Part shown: piece after piece, positions 1 to 5,438 of the stretch | How the letters are laid out: every line of letters starts with the position of its first letter | Numbering within the stretch: position 1 is the stretch's first letter | Source: an uncultured Mucilaginibacter sp. | GTDB lineage: Bacteria; Bacteroidota; Bacteroidia; Sphingobacteriales; Sphingobacteriaceae | Assembly: GCA_946479225.1 (NCBI GenBank) | Contig: CAMLFI010000105.1 | Span: forward strand, 1-7,864 | DNA: 7,864 nucleotides | Reading direction: 5' to 3' | Notes under the pieces: generated by a model | Told to the model about the DNA's origin: nothing | Database searches by the model: none | The model's input: only the letters and a program-made list of their open reading frames with translations | Translations under genes and position numbers: made by a program

Positions 1-716
1 CCCAGCGCCTCTAAAAAGCCTTTTGCAACCTCAAACTGATCGGCAGGTGTTTGTTCGCTTAGCGCAACAAAGGCATCACAAATAGTGTAGGTTTTACCTT
101 TTTGTAGCGGTTTTTCTAAAGCCGGTGGCAGGCTCAGACCCATTTCGGGCCACTGCCCCCCTACAACGCCACCGGCTGAAGTTCGTGTATCAGTATTATA
201 ATCGGCCAACGCGGTAAGGTTCTGAAAATACAGGAATGATCCGCCTGCGGGTTTTTTAAACGATGCATAAAGATGCCCTGAACGGGTGCCTGTTTGTGAT
301 ATATGGATCTCGCCTTCAGGGTTGCCTTTGCCGGAAACAATAATATCTCTGGGCCAGAAAGGCACAAACAGTTCTGTAGCTGGTTTAAGAGAAGTTGTGT
401 ACCGCAGAATAGGCTGATCTTGCCGCGGCCAACTTATCTCGACGTTATATTCGCCTACGGCAGATGTTAAACGCGCGGAAAACCTGTTATCGCCGTCGGC
501 TGTTATTTCGAAATCCTGAAACCCATCAGGCGAGTATACTGTACGAAAAGCAATTTGTTTATTTTTCCCGTAACCGGCAACTACCCATAAAGAGTCGCCA
601 AGCAGTTTAACTTCAAAATTAAAGCCGGCCACTGTTTGCTTATACGAGGGTTGCTCCTCCACGTCAGAGAGTTGTTGAATGGCAGCGGTAGCCCATAATG
701 ATGTTCCTGTAGACAT
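1..716 (-). CDS. Uncharacterised beta-rich protein, N-terminal 238 residues (3' end outside window)
   Basis: The minus-strand frame is open from an ATG at 714-716 to the window edge, giving 238 codons and no stop. An in-frame TAA at 726-728 rules out a longer N-terminus. The protein begins MSTGTSLWATAAIQQL. Residues 25-125 read as alternating beta strands (GFNFEVKLLG, SLWVVAGYGK, FSARLTSAVGEYNVEISW). Residues 160-220 carry FLYFQNLTAL, GGVVGGQWPEMG and a Gly-Lys-Thr-Tyr turn before a possible helical part. There is no signal peptide or membrane segment, so it is probably cytoplasmic. I do not recognise the family. The beta-sandwich look recalls the N-terminal domain of some six-hairpin glycosidases or phosphorylases, but that is a weak impression. 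It follows two dehydrogenase genes on the same strand, which suggests sugar or sugar-acid metabolism. I am confident it is a gene, not what it does. Confidence 0.8.
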   Translation of the reverse strand, partial: MSTGTSLWATAAIQQLSDVEEQPSYKQTVAGFNFEVKLLGDSLWVVAGYGKNKQIAFRTVYSPDGFQDFEITADGDNRFSARLTSAVGEYNVEISWPRQDQPILRYTTSLKPATELFVPFWPRDIIVSGKGNPEGEIHISQTGTRSGHLYASFKKPAGGSFLYFQNLTALADYNTDTRTSAGGVVGGQWPEMGLSLPPALEKPLQKGKTYTICDAFVALSEQTPADQFEVAKGFLEAL

Positions 717-880
717 AGTAGATAGTTAATTTTAATTCGTTTGTAATTGAAACAGACAAGCGTTGTGCAGTGTTTGCGGCATGGGCTGATAACGTAGTTT
801 TGCTATACTTACGGGCGTATTTATACCCATCCGGATTAATACGGAGCGAGGCACATAATTTACCATTACCCAAAACTTTG
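717..880. other. Short intergenic gap with no recognisable element
   Basis: This 164-nt stretch separates the dehydrogenase stop (881) from the start of the uncharacterised gene (716). I found no TAnnTTTG box on the minus strand and no hairpin with a T-tract. CGTATT (816-821) and AATACG (838-843) could pair weakly. The downstream gene could be cotranscribed with the dehydrogenases or have a promoter I cannot recognise. Confidence 0.5.
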
Positions 881-1960
881 TTACATAGTTATCGCCACAA
901 ACACAGCATTGGTCTCTTCCTTTTTTTGAGCGGTATCAAAAGCCTTATTGATATCATCTAAGGGGAAGCTATGCGTGATAAGCTTTTTGGCATTCAGCTT
1001 CCCTTTAGCCAGCAGGTCAAGACTGATCTGCATTTCAGGGTAGATATCCCAATAAGAATAGCTGGCGCTCATTATCAGCTTTATCTCGGCCATTTGAATA
1101 TGGCTCCAATCCAGTTCAACGTTTTGGCCCTTCTCAAAACCGCCTACAACTACAACCTTTCCACCTATTCTTACACATGAAACTGCCTGCGGCAAGGTGA
1201 TGGGCATGGCAGTGCCACCTGCACATTCAAAAACAATATCCGCCCCACGGCCACCGGTAAAGGCTTTAACACGCTCAGCCACGTCCTCAGTGTCTTTGTT
1301 AACTATCTCGTCCGCGCCAAGTTCCTTTGCCAGTTTCAATGCCGAATCTACCTTATCAATAATTAAAACATCGGCACCGCTTATTTTAGCCAGTTGCAGC
1401 TGCCCCAAACCGATGCAGCCGGCTCCAATTACCACCACCTTATCGTTAAGTTTAACGCCACTTAACTGAATGGCGTGCATACATACAGAAAAAGTATCCA
1501 ACAAAGTAGCTTCTTCAAAACTTACATTGTCAGGTAACTTATAAAATTTTCGGCAAGGTCCAGCTACATATTCCGCAAAAGCTTGCGATATTGTTTTCAT
1601 CCTTACGGGGTATAGGTTAGGACAAATGTTATAGCGTTGAATGTTACACCACTCACAGGTATCATCACCCAATAAGGTCTCAATCACTACACGATCGCCG
1701 GGCTTTATATTTTTAACCGCCGGTCCGACCTCAATCACTTCGCCCGCTAACTCATGCCCCATTATTTTGCCCTCCAATTCAGGCTCGTGTTTTTTCCAAT
1801 GGCGAAGGTCAGTACCACATATCCCTGCAACTTTAACCCTGGCCAGCACCCAATCGTCCTTTGCTATTGCAGGCATAGCAACCTGTTCCACTTCAAATTC
1901 GCCTTCGCCGGTTTTAACAGCGGCCTTCATTTCGTGTTGATTCTTATCTCTCTCGTCCAT
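881..1960 (-). CDS. Zinc-dependent medium-chain alcohol/polyol dehydrogenase
   Basis: This 359-residue protein has the usual length and order of a medium-chain (MDR) zinc dehydrogenase, which oxidises an alcohol or polyol with NAD(P)+ in the cytoplasm. Visible marks are the catalytic zinc site GICGTDLRHW (Cys48) with GHE (His69-Glu70), a probable third ligand at Asp155 (LLDTFSVCMHA), and the Rossmann motif GAGCIG at 179-184. Asp202 ends the second Rossmann strand and favours NAD+. The structural zinc lobe keeps Cys102, Cys105 and Cys113 but has Asp99 in place of the usual first Cys. MKAAVKT at residue 11 is the family's typical N-terminus, so the true start may be 1930 instead of 1960. It lies 10 nt behind the SDR gene, an operon arrangement. 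The substrate is unknown; threonine, sorbitol and galactitol-phosphate dehydrogenases are relatives. Confidence 0.92.
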   Translation of the reverse strand: MDERDKNQHEMKAAVKTGEGEFEVEQVAMPAIAKDDWVLARVKVAGICGTDLRHWKKHEPELEGKIMGHELAGEVIEVGPAVKNIKPGDRVVIETLLGDDTCEWCNIQRYNICPNLYPVRMKTISQAFAEYVAGPCRKFYKLPDNVSFEEATLLDTFSVCMHAIQLSGVKLNDKVVVIGAGCIGLGQLQLAKISGADVLIIDKVDSALKLAKELGADEIVNKDTEDVAERVKAFTGGRGADIVFECAGGTAMPITLPQAVSCVRIGGKVVVVGGFEKGQNVELDWSHIQMAEIKLIMSASYSYWDIYPEMQISLDLLAKGKLNAKKLITHSFPLDDINKAFDTAQKKEETNAVFVAITM

Positions 1961-1970
1961 ATTAAAAGTG

Positions 1971-2708
1971 TTATATTATCTGTAAATGTGGTCTGATCTT
2001 TAGCTCCACCACATCGCAACGATCAGGCTGACTGGCAACGTACATTACTGCGCCGGCAATATCCTCTGCCTGTAGCATTTCCATTTTTTGTACACCTTCT
2101 GCCTTCTCCTCTGTGCTTGCCGGTTGCATATCAGTATCCACCGCTCCCGGTTCAATTAATGAGACTTTAATGCCCAACTCGTTAACTTCTTTGCGCAGAC
2201 TCTCAGAAAATCCCTGTATGCCAGATTTGGTAGCCACGTATACGGTGCTTCCCTTTTCGCGTGTGTGAGCGCTCATTGACCCGATGTTGATGATGTGACC
2301 CGCCCCGGCGGTCTTCATACGCTCGGTGGCAAAAGCAGAGCAGGCTATGTAAGCCGTAAGGTTAGTCTGCACAACCTTACTCCACTCGTCGTAATTCCCC
2401 TCAGTTATGCCCCCTGCAGATAGTGCTGCGTTATTAATAAACAGATCTAATTTGTCTAATTCCTTGTCGGCTTCATTAAATAACTGCTTAATGCCATCTT
2501 CGTTAGACAAGTCGGCCAATACTCCCTTAAGCCTGTAAGCGTAACTGGCATCCGCGCTGTTTAAAGTCTCCTCCAAATGCTTCGGGTCTTGCCCCGCCAA
2601 CACTACTTTAGCCCCGGCGGCTGCCAGTTTATAAGCAATTGCCCGGCCTATTCCTGTTGTTCCGCCAGTAACAATAACTGAGCGTTCGTTAAAATTCATC
2701 TGATCCAT
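1971..2708 (-). CDS. Short-chain dehydrogenase/reductase (classical SDR)
   Basis: This 245-residue protein is a full-length classical SDR, a cytoplasmic NAD(P)-dependent oxidoreductase. The cofactor glycine motif TGGTTGIG is at 14-21, NNAA (a variant of NNAG) at 92-95, and the catalytic tetrad is Asn116, Ser144, Tyr157 and Lys161 with the standard 13- and 4-residue spacings. EPGAVDT at about 186-192 is the usual PG motif after the active site. The tail VVELKIRP resembles SDRs acting on hydroxy acids, amino acids or similar small alcohols, but the substrate cannot be read from sequence. The start at 2708 gives MDQMNFNERSVIVTGG; Met4 (2699) is also possible. It is the first gene of the leftward dehydrogenase pair, so the two enzymes may act in one oxidation/reduction route. 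A 7-bp inverted repeat lies 5 nt upstream of the start. Confidence 0.93.
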   Translation of the reverse strand: MDQMNFNERSVIVTGGTTGIGRAIAYKLAAAGAKVVLAGQDPKHLEETLNSADASYAYRLKGVLADLSNEDGIKQLFNEADKELDKLDLFINNAALSAGGITEGNYDEWSKVVQTNLTAYIACSAFATERMKTAGAGHIINIGSMSAHTREKGSTVYVATKSGIQGFSESLRKEVNELGIKVSLIEPGAVDTDMQPASTEEKAEGVQKMEMLQAEDIAGAVMYVASQPDRCDVVELKIRPHLQII

Positions 2709-2713
2709 ATAAT

Positions 2714-2732
2714 TATTGTTTAATGAACAATA
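2714..2732. promoter_or_regulatory. Inverted repeat TATTGTT-N5-AACAATA just upstream of the SDR start
   Basis: Perfect 7-bp arms at 2714-2720 and 2726-2732 flank a 5-nt spacer, ending 5 nt from the SDR ATG (2708). It could be an operator for a dimeric repressor or a small hairpin in the mRNA leader over the ribosome landing site. No clean TAnnTTTG box was found nearby on the minus strand, so the promoter itself is not located. Confidence 0.4.
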
Positions 2733-2929
2733 TTGCCTGGCCTATGCAGCCGCCCATTAACTCAACAATAACTTTAGATACTCGTTCGGCTTACTTTCAA
2801 AACACGTAATAGCCGCTAAAAATTGCGTATTTTAACCCGTCATATCAGGTAGTTAACCGCCAAACTTCGTTTAGCGCAAGGCGTTGTTTTCTGTAAATAC
2901 AATTTCTTAACCATTTAAATTTTTAAATT

Positions 2930-3190
2930 ATGGCAACTCAAAAAGAAAACCGGAAAGACGAGAAACAACAAGGCAACAACCGCTCTAACCAACAAGAAAA
3001 TCAGTCGGGAAGCCGCAGAGGAGGTAGCAGCAATCAGGAAAGCCAGCAACAGTCTGGCGATAGCTCTAACAGAGGATTTGCCGCTATGGATGACGACCAG
3101 CAACGCGAAATAGCCAGCAAAGGTGGTAAAGCCGTTAGCCGCGACCGCGAACATATGGCAGAAATAGGCAGAAAAGGCGGTGAAAATTAA
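2930..3190 (+). CDS. Small hydrophilic KGG-repeat stress protein
   Basis: This 86-residue protein has two parts. Residues 1-47 are a low-complexity stretch rich in Gln, Asn, Ser, Arg and Gly, likely disordered. Residues 48-86 hold two KGG-type repeats: RGFAAMDDDQQREIASKGGKA, then a shorter one ending IGRKGGEN. This pattern belongs to the stress-induced KGG repeat family (B. subtilis GsiB, E. coli YciG), linked in other bacteria to general stress, desiccation or acid responses; the molecular role is poorly defined. There is no signal peptide or membrane helix, so it should be cytoplasmic. The ATG follows an A/T-only leader (2917-2929) without a Shine-Dalgarno site, normal for Bacteroidota. It stands alone, divergent from the SDR gene and closed by a hairpin downstream. 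I saw no clear TAnnTTTG box upstream. Confidence 0.88.
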   Translation: MATQKENRKDEKQQGNNRSNQQENQSGSRRGGSSNQESQQQSGDSSNRGFAAMDDDQQREIASKGGKAVSRDREHMAEIGRKGGEN

Positions 3191-3203
3191 TTCTTTATCA
3201 TCA

Positions 3204-3229
3204 AAGGCAGGTGCTTAGCCGCCTGCCTT
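3204..3229. terminator. Bidirectional hairpin between convergent genes
   Basis: AAGGCAGG (3204-3211) pairs perfectly with CCTGCCTT (3222-3229). Two more pairs (T-G, G-C) extend the stem to 10 bp around a 6-nt loop. It starts 14 nt after the KGG-gene stop and lies 47 nt beyond the stop of the convergent gene at 3276. No long T-tract follows on the + strand; on the minus strand the stem is followed by TTTGAT. It most likely ends transcription from both sides. Confidence 0.65.
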
Positions 3230-3230
3230 A

Positions 3231-3264
3231 GTCCCAACGGAGCCTGTCATCAAGGATCCTGCGA
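3231..3264. repeat. 34-nt dispersed repeat, diverged copy 1
   Basis: This stretch runs from GTCCC to CCTGCGA and aligns without gaps to 4130-4163, matching at 25 of 34 positions by hand count. Similarity continues weakly after the repeat (TTAATAT against TCGATAT, one indel). Its arms no longer pair well, unlike those of copy 2, so this looks like the decayed copy. It lies between the terminator hairpin and the stop codon at 3276. Confidence 0.55.
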
Positions 3265-3275
3265 GTTAATATCGG

Positions 3276-4067
3276 CTACTTCGCTAAAGTATATTCTCCC
3301 CAAAAATCTGTCCCAATGGAGTAAGAAGGACTGAATGATTTCACATTGCTGATATCAACTCCTATTACTGTTCCACTGCCATCATATGTAATTTTTATAC
3401 CCGGGGTTTCTTCCGCTGGCAATTGATCCAGTTTGAGATTGTAATTGAACCTGGCTGGCCCGTTAATATCAAGCCCCAATAGCTTTAAATCTATCGCCAG
3501 CTCGTAGGTGTAAATCATCTTGTTATCAAAATTGCTAACCGCTTCAATACCATTTGTATTATAAACCGAAATAAGTGTGTCTACCCCCTTCAATCCCTTT
3601 ACTTTTATGAATTTATGTTTTTCAGAAAGTCGCTTATTATTAAGTTTCGTTAATGAATCAGCTACAGATCTTGCATTGTCAGCAATCGCTTTGCGCATTT
3701 CCTCATAGGTAATAACAGGTTTGTATTTTCGGTTAACAACAGGATAGCTTACCGTAACACTGTTATCATCAATCTTTTTATCTGTTTTGCTGATGGTAAA
3801 AATTGTTCGCCCTGCCAGCATTTTTTTAATGATGTATTCATCCTCGGCCTGTATTACTAAGTACAATTTATTGTTGTCGTTAGCCAGGGAGTAAAAGACA
3901 TCAGTAGCCTTATTATAAGCTTGAAATTTATTGTTCCATTCCGTTGCCTTGCCGTCAATTTTAACATTTACCGGAGCGCGTAAACTTGCCTGCTGCATAT
4001 TGGGCAGCTTTTGAGCGTAGGCATTAGTGAAAGAGATGAGCGTAATAATCAGAAGCAGTTTATTCAC
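3276..4067 (-). CDS. Secreted protein with CBM9/DOMON-like fold
   Basis: This 263-residue protein starts with a Sec signal peptide: MNKLLLIITLISFTNAYAQ, cleaved probably after Ala18. No Cys follows the cleavage site, so it is not a lipoprotein; it should be periplasmic or exported. After the signal, VNVKIDGKATEWNN (33-46) and NKLYLVIQAEDEYIIKK (about 66-82) match the opening of CBM9-like/DOMON-like beta-sandwich domains (I-D-G...W, then a strand with L-Y-L-V-I). These bind sugars or haem in characterised relatives, but no catalytic domain is attached and the ligand is unknown. Residues 115-160 include a lysine-rich helical insert. The start codon is GTG (4065-4067); it is preferred because it places the signal peptide at the N-terminus. 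The gene stands alone, more AT-rich than the dehydrogenases, between two copies of a 34-nt repeat. The domain call is moderate confidence. Confidence 0.82.
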   Translation of the reverse strand: MNKLLLIITLISFTNAYAQKLPNMQQASLRAPVNVKIDGKATEWNNKFQAYNKATDVFYSLANDNNKLYLVIQAEDEYIIKKMLAGRTIFTISKTDKKIDDNSVTVSYPVVNRKYKPVITYEEMRKAIADNARSVADSLTKLNNKRLSEKHKFIKVKGLKGVDTLISVYNTNGIEAVSNFDNKMIYTYELAIDLKLLGLDINGPARFNYNLKLDQLPAEETPGIKITYDGSGTVIGVDISNVKSFSPSYSIGTDFWGEYTLAK

Positions 4068-4084
4068 GGTTGATCAGGTTTATA

Positions 4085-4092
4085 TAAAGGTA
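4085..4092 (-). promoter_or_regulatory. Possible -7 element for the secreted-protein gene
   Basis: On the minus strand this reads TACCTTTA, one base from the Bacteroidota TAnnTTTG box, about 18 nt upstream of the GTG start. I did not find a convincing TTG at the right upstream distance, so this is a weak call. Confidence 0.3.
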
Positions 4093-4129
4093 AGAGAATA
4101 GTTTAATTTAACAGCGGGTACCCATTTAC

Positions 4130-4163
4130 GTCCCCGCAGGGTCTCTCATAGAGGACCCTGCGA
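4130..4163. repeat. 34-nt dispersed repeat, intact hairpin copy 2
   Basis: This is the intact partner of 3231-3264. It contains a near-perfect hairpin: CGCAGGGTC (4135-4143) pairs with GACCCTGCG (4154-4162), and inside it CTC/GAG pairs around ATA with T4144 bulged. No T-tract follows on either strand, so it is not a standard terminator for either flanking gene, both of which start away from it. A REP-like dispersed element is the simplest reading. Confidence 0.6.
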
Positions 4164-4251
4164 TGTCGATATTTTAAAGCACTTGCCCCACCCTTCGATC
4201 ATTCACTATCTGAATTTCGATTAATATTTTTTGAAAAAGAATCTATTTTTA

Positions 4252-4279
4252 TTGTTTATCAATAAATTTATTATCTTTG
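4252..4279 (+). promoter_or_regulatory. Bacteroidota-type promoter of the DUF2975-XRE unit
   Basis: TTG at 4252-4254 is followed after 17 nt by TATCTTTG at 4272-4279, a full match to TAnnTTTG. The TTG-N17-23-TAnnTTTG spacing is that described for Bacteroidota vegetative promoters. Transcription would begin near 4285-4287, giving a leader of about 20 nt before the ATG at 4306. Confidence 0.8.
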
Positions 4280-4305
4280 AAAAGTCAAATTCAATTTTAG
4301 TGATT

Positions 4306-4842
4306 ATGTCAAGAACAAACAACTTCGTATTCTGGGGTTTATATATAGTGGCCTGGATCATTTTTGTAGGCTTGTCCATTGAAGCGGGTGGCCTAATAGT
4401 AAATTTCTTTTTCAGCCTGTATAAGCCTGATTTCGTCCAAAATCTTTATCAAAAGTTGGACTTAACCGAAATGTATAAAGACAGTAGATTGGCCTTTTTA
4501 GGGGTTTATAGCTTTATACTAACCATTTCAGTTTTAAAAGCGTGCCTGTTTTACACAGTTATCAGGCTAATGCACAAAATGGATTTGTCAAAACCATTCA
4601 GCACTTTTGTTGCGAGACAAATTTCAGACATGAGTTATTATACCCTTTCAATTGGGCTATTAAGTTACATTGCCACGCAGTTGGTTAAAAATTTAATGCA
4701 CAACGGTTTTGTTACCGACAACTTAAACCAATTTTGGGCAGATAGCCAGGCGTTTATTGTAATGGGAGCTGTAATTTATATTATTGCGACTATTTTCAAA
4801 AAAGGAGTGGATATTCAAAACGAAAACGATTTAACGGTATAA
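4306..4842 (+). CDS. DUF2975-type four-helix membrane protein
   Basis: With the ATG at 4306 this is a 178-residue inner-membrane protein. Four hydrophobic segments lie at about 8-35, 62-88, 110-130 and 148-166, with short polar links. MHKMDLSKPFS between helices 2 and 3 is a typical DUF2975 loop before the conserved third segment. The frame is open back to a TTG at 4231, but the promoter (4252-4279) lies inside that extension, so the 4306 start is preferred. The gene ends 2 nt before a small XRE regulator, the same pairing as yoaS-yozG in Bacillus subtilis. The biochemical role is unknown for the family. A membrane sensor or stress protein controlled by its partner regulator is plausible but inferred. 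Composition is visibly AT-rich compared with efp or the dehydrogenases. Confidence 0.85.
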   Translation: MSRTNNFVFWGLYIVAWIIFVGLSIEAGGLIVNFFFSLYKPDFVQNLYQKLDLTEMYKDSRLAFLGVYSFILTISVLKACLFYTVIRLMHKMDLSKPFSTFVARQISDMSYYTLSIGLLSYIATQLVKNLMHNGFVTDNLNQFWADSQAFIVMGAVIYIIATIFKKGVDIQNENDLTV

Positions 4843-4844
4843 CT

Positions 4845-5048
4845 ATGCCCATCATTGTGAACTTAGATGTAATGATGGCAAAGCGAAAGATGTCGCTTAA
4901 TGAGCTATCAGACAAAGTTGGATTGACTTTATCGAACCTTTCCATATTAAAGACAGGAAAGGCAAAAGCCATTAGATTTAGCACTTTAGAGACGATTTGC
5001 GATGTATTACAATGCCAGCCAGGTGACATCTTAGAGTATGTTAAATGA
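4845..5048 (+). CDS. YozG-type XRE-family HTH regulator
   Basis: This 67-residue protein is a single Cro/CI-type helix-turn-helix domain. After a short N-terminal strand (MPIIVNLDVMM), the helices fall at about 8-15, 18-25, 28-37 (recognition helix, TLSNLSILKTGK), 46-55 and 59-65. The end LQCQPGDILEY is the usual last helix of the YozG/HTH_26 type, which has no separate sensing domain. It should bind DNA as a dimer in the cytoplasm. It starts 2 nt after the membrane-protein stop and is surely cotranscribed and perhaps translationally coupled. Autoregulation of the shared promoter is the obvious guess. I did not see a clear palindrome at 4252-4305, so its target site is not identified. Confidence 0.9.
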   Translation: MPIIVNLDVMMAKRKMSLNELSDKVGLTLSNLSILKTGKAKAIRFSTLETICDVLQCQPGDILEYVK

Positions 5049-5128
5049 CCAGCAATAATACACAGGGTTAACAAACTCCGGGGTTAATGGCGGGATGACA
5101 AGTGTAAACCTCTAGCGGTATAGCCCCC

Positions 5129-5136
5129 CTGTTCCA
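5129..5136 (+). repeat. TGTTCCA copy 1 (single site)
   Basis: CTGTTCCA lies 21 nt before the first 19-nt copy, which is two helical turns and in phase with the others. The inverted repeat CAAATT/AATTTG overlaps its end and joins it to copy 2. Confidence 0.55.
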
Positions 5137-5149
5137 AATTCAAAATTTG

Positions 5150-5168
5150 CTGTTCCAAAGTGTTCCAC
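5150..5168 (+). repeat. 19-nt repeat CTGTTCCAAAGTGTTCCAC, first copy
   Basis: This copy contains two TGTTCCA sites with starts 10 nt apart (5151 and 5161). It is identical over all 19 nt to 5265-5283, while the flanking bases differ on both sides, so the conserved unit is sharply bounded. Confidence 0.85.
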
Positions 5169-5264
5169 TTTTGAGCGAAAATCAAAAAACTCCACAAGAT
5201 GCTTACAATCAGGTGGTTGTACGAAATTCACAGCTAATCTTACTGACTTATAAGTAGTTTCAAA

Positions 5265-5283
5265 CTGTTCCAAAGTGTTCCAC
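5265..5283 (+). repeat. 19-nt repeat CTGTTCCAAAGTGTTCCAC, second copy
   Basis: It is an exact match to 5150-5168, shifted by 115 nt, close to 11 turns of B-DNA. The TGTTCCA sites start at 5266 and 5276. A lone inverted site follows at 5363-5369. Confidence 0.85.
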
Positions 5284-5362
5284 GTTAAAATGGGAAAGTG
5301 TTGATAAACAACAAGTTAATACCGTCAATTGATTCGGCCTATTTATAAGGCTTTATATTTTT

Positions 5363-5369
5363 TGGAACA
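5363..5369 (-). repeat. Inverted TGTTCCA site
   Basis: TGGAACA on the + strand is TGTTCCA in inverted orientation. It is followed on the + strand by CCAC, so the minus strand reads GTGGTGTTCCA. It lies about 80 nt from the second 19-nt copy. A 7-mer can occur by chance, so its link to the array is tentative. Confidence 0.45.
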
Positions 5370-5392
5370 CCACTATCAGCAAAAACTACAAC

Positions 5393-5416
5393 AAAAAAGC
5401 CCCCTTGCGGAGGCTT
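5393..5416 (-). terminator. Intrinsic terminator of efp
   Basis: Read on the minus strand, AAGCCTCC-GCAA-GGGGGCTT (5416 to 5397) forms a stem with one mismatch and a GCAA loop. It runs straight into a T-tract (5398 to 5393). It begins 22 nt after the efp stop and is a classic Rho-independent terminator. Confidence 0.88.
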
Positions 5417-5438
5417 AATATCTTATCAATTTCAAGGC

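Larger units (their letters stand above)
5049..5438. other. 390-nt noncoding region with repeated TGTTCCA sites
   Basis: No frame here gives a credible gene on either strand. The region holds six copies of TGTTCCA (five direct, one inverted), a small inverted repeat CAAATT-CAA-AATTTG at 5135-5149, and the efp terminator at the right end. GCCT (5337-5340) and AGGC (5348-5351) form a 4-bp stem followed by a T-rich run, a weak candidate terminator for the rightward unit. The direct-repeat layout suggests protein binding instead of coding. Confidence 0.6.

Noticed and set aside
664..873. 69-codon minus-strand frame filling the gap before the uncharacterised gene
   Set aside because: It starts at a TTG, overlaps the start of the real gene in another frame by about 50 nt, and shows no domain or membrane pattern.
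770..961. 63-codon plus-strand frame across the end of the dehydrogenase gene
   Set aside because: It overlaps a solid MDR gene antisense and has no upstream promoter or recognisable features.
2915..3154. Antisense frame of 79 codons opposite the KGG gene
   Set aside because: Its hydrophobic product arises from the complement of a Gln/Asn/Ser-rich gene, and the sense frame has clear KGG repeats and a terminator.
4231..4305. N-terminal extension of the DUF2975 protein from a TTG at 4231
   Set aside because: The promoter (4252-4279) lies inside it and transcription would start near 4286, so the extension would not be transcribed. The ATG at 4306 fits the family length.
5065..5087. Direct repeat GGGTTAA (5065-5071 and 5081-5087) after the XRE gene
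   Set aside because: Only two 7-nt copies with a 16-nt offset and no further structure; could be chance.
5337..5362. Hairpin GCCT/AGGC followed by a T-rich run as terminator of the DUF2975-XRE unit
   Set aside because: The stem is only 4 bp and lies almost 300 nt from the stop, too weak to call as a separate feature.
5049..5438. CRISPR array or remnant suggested by the repeated 19-mer
   Set aside because: Only two 19-nt copies 115 nt apart, with internal 10-nt repetition, no regular spacers and no cas genes.
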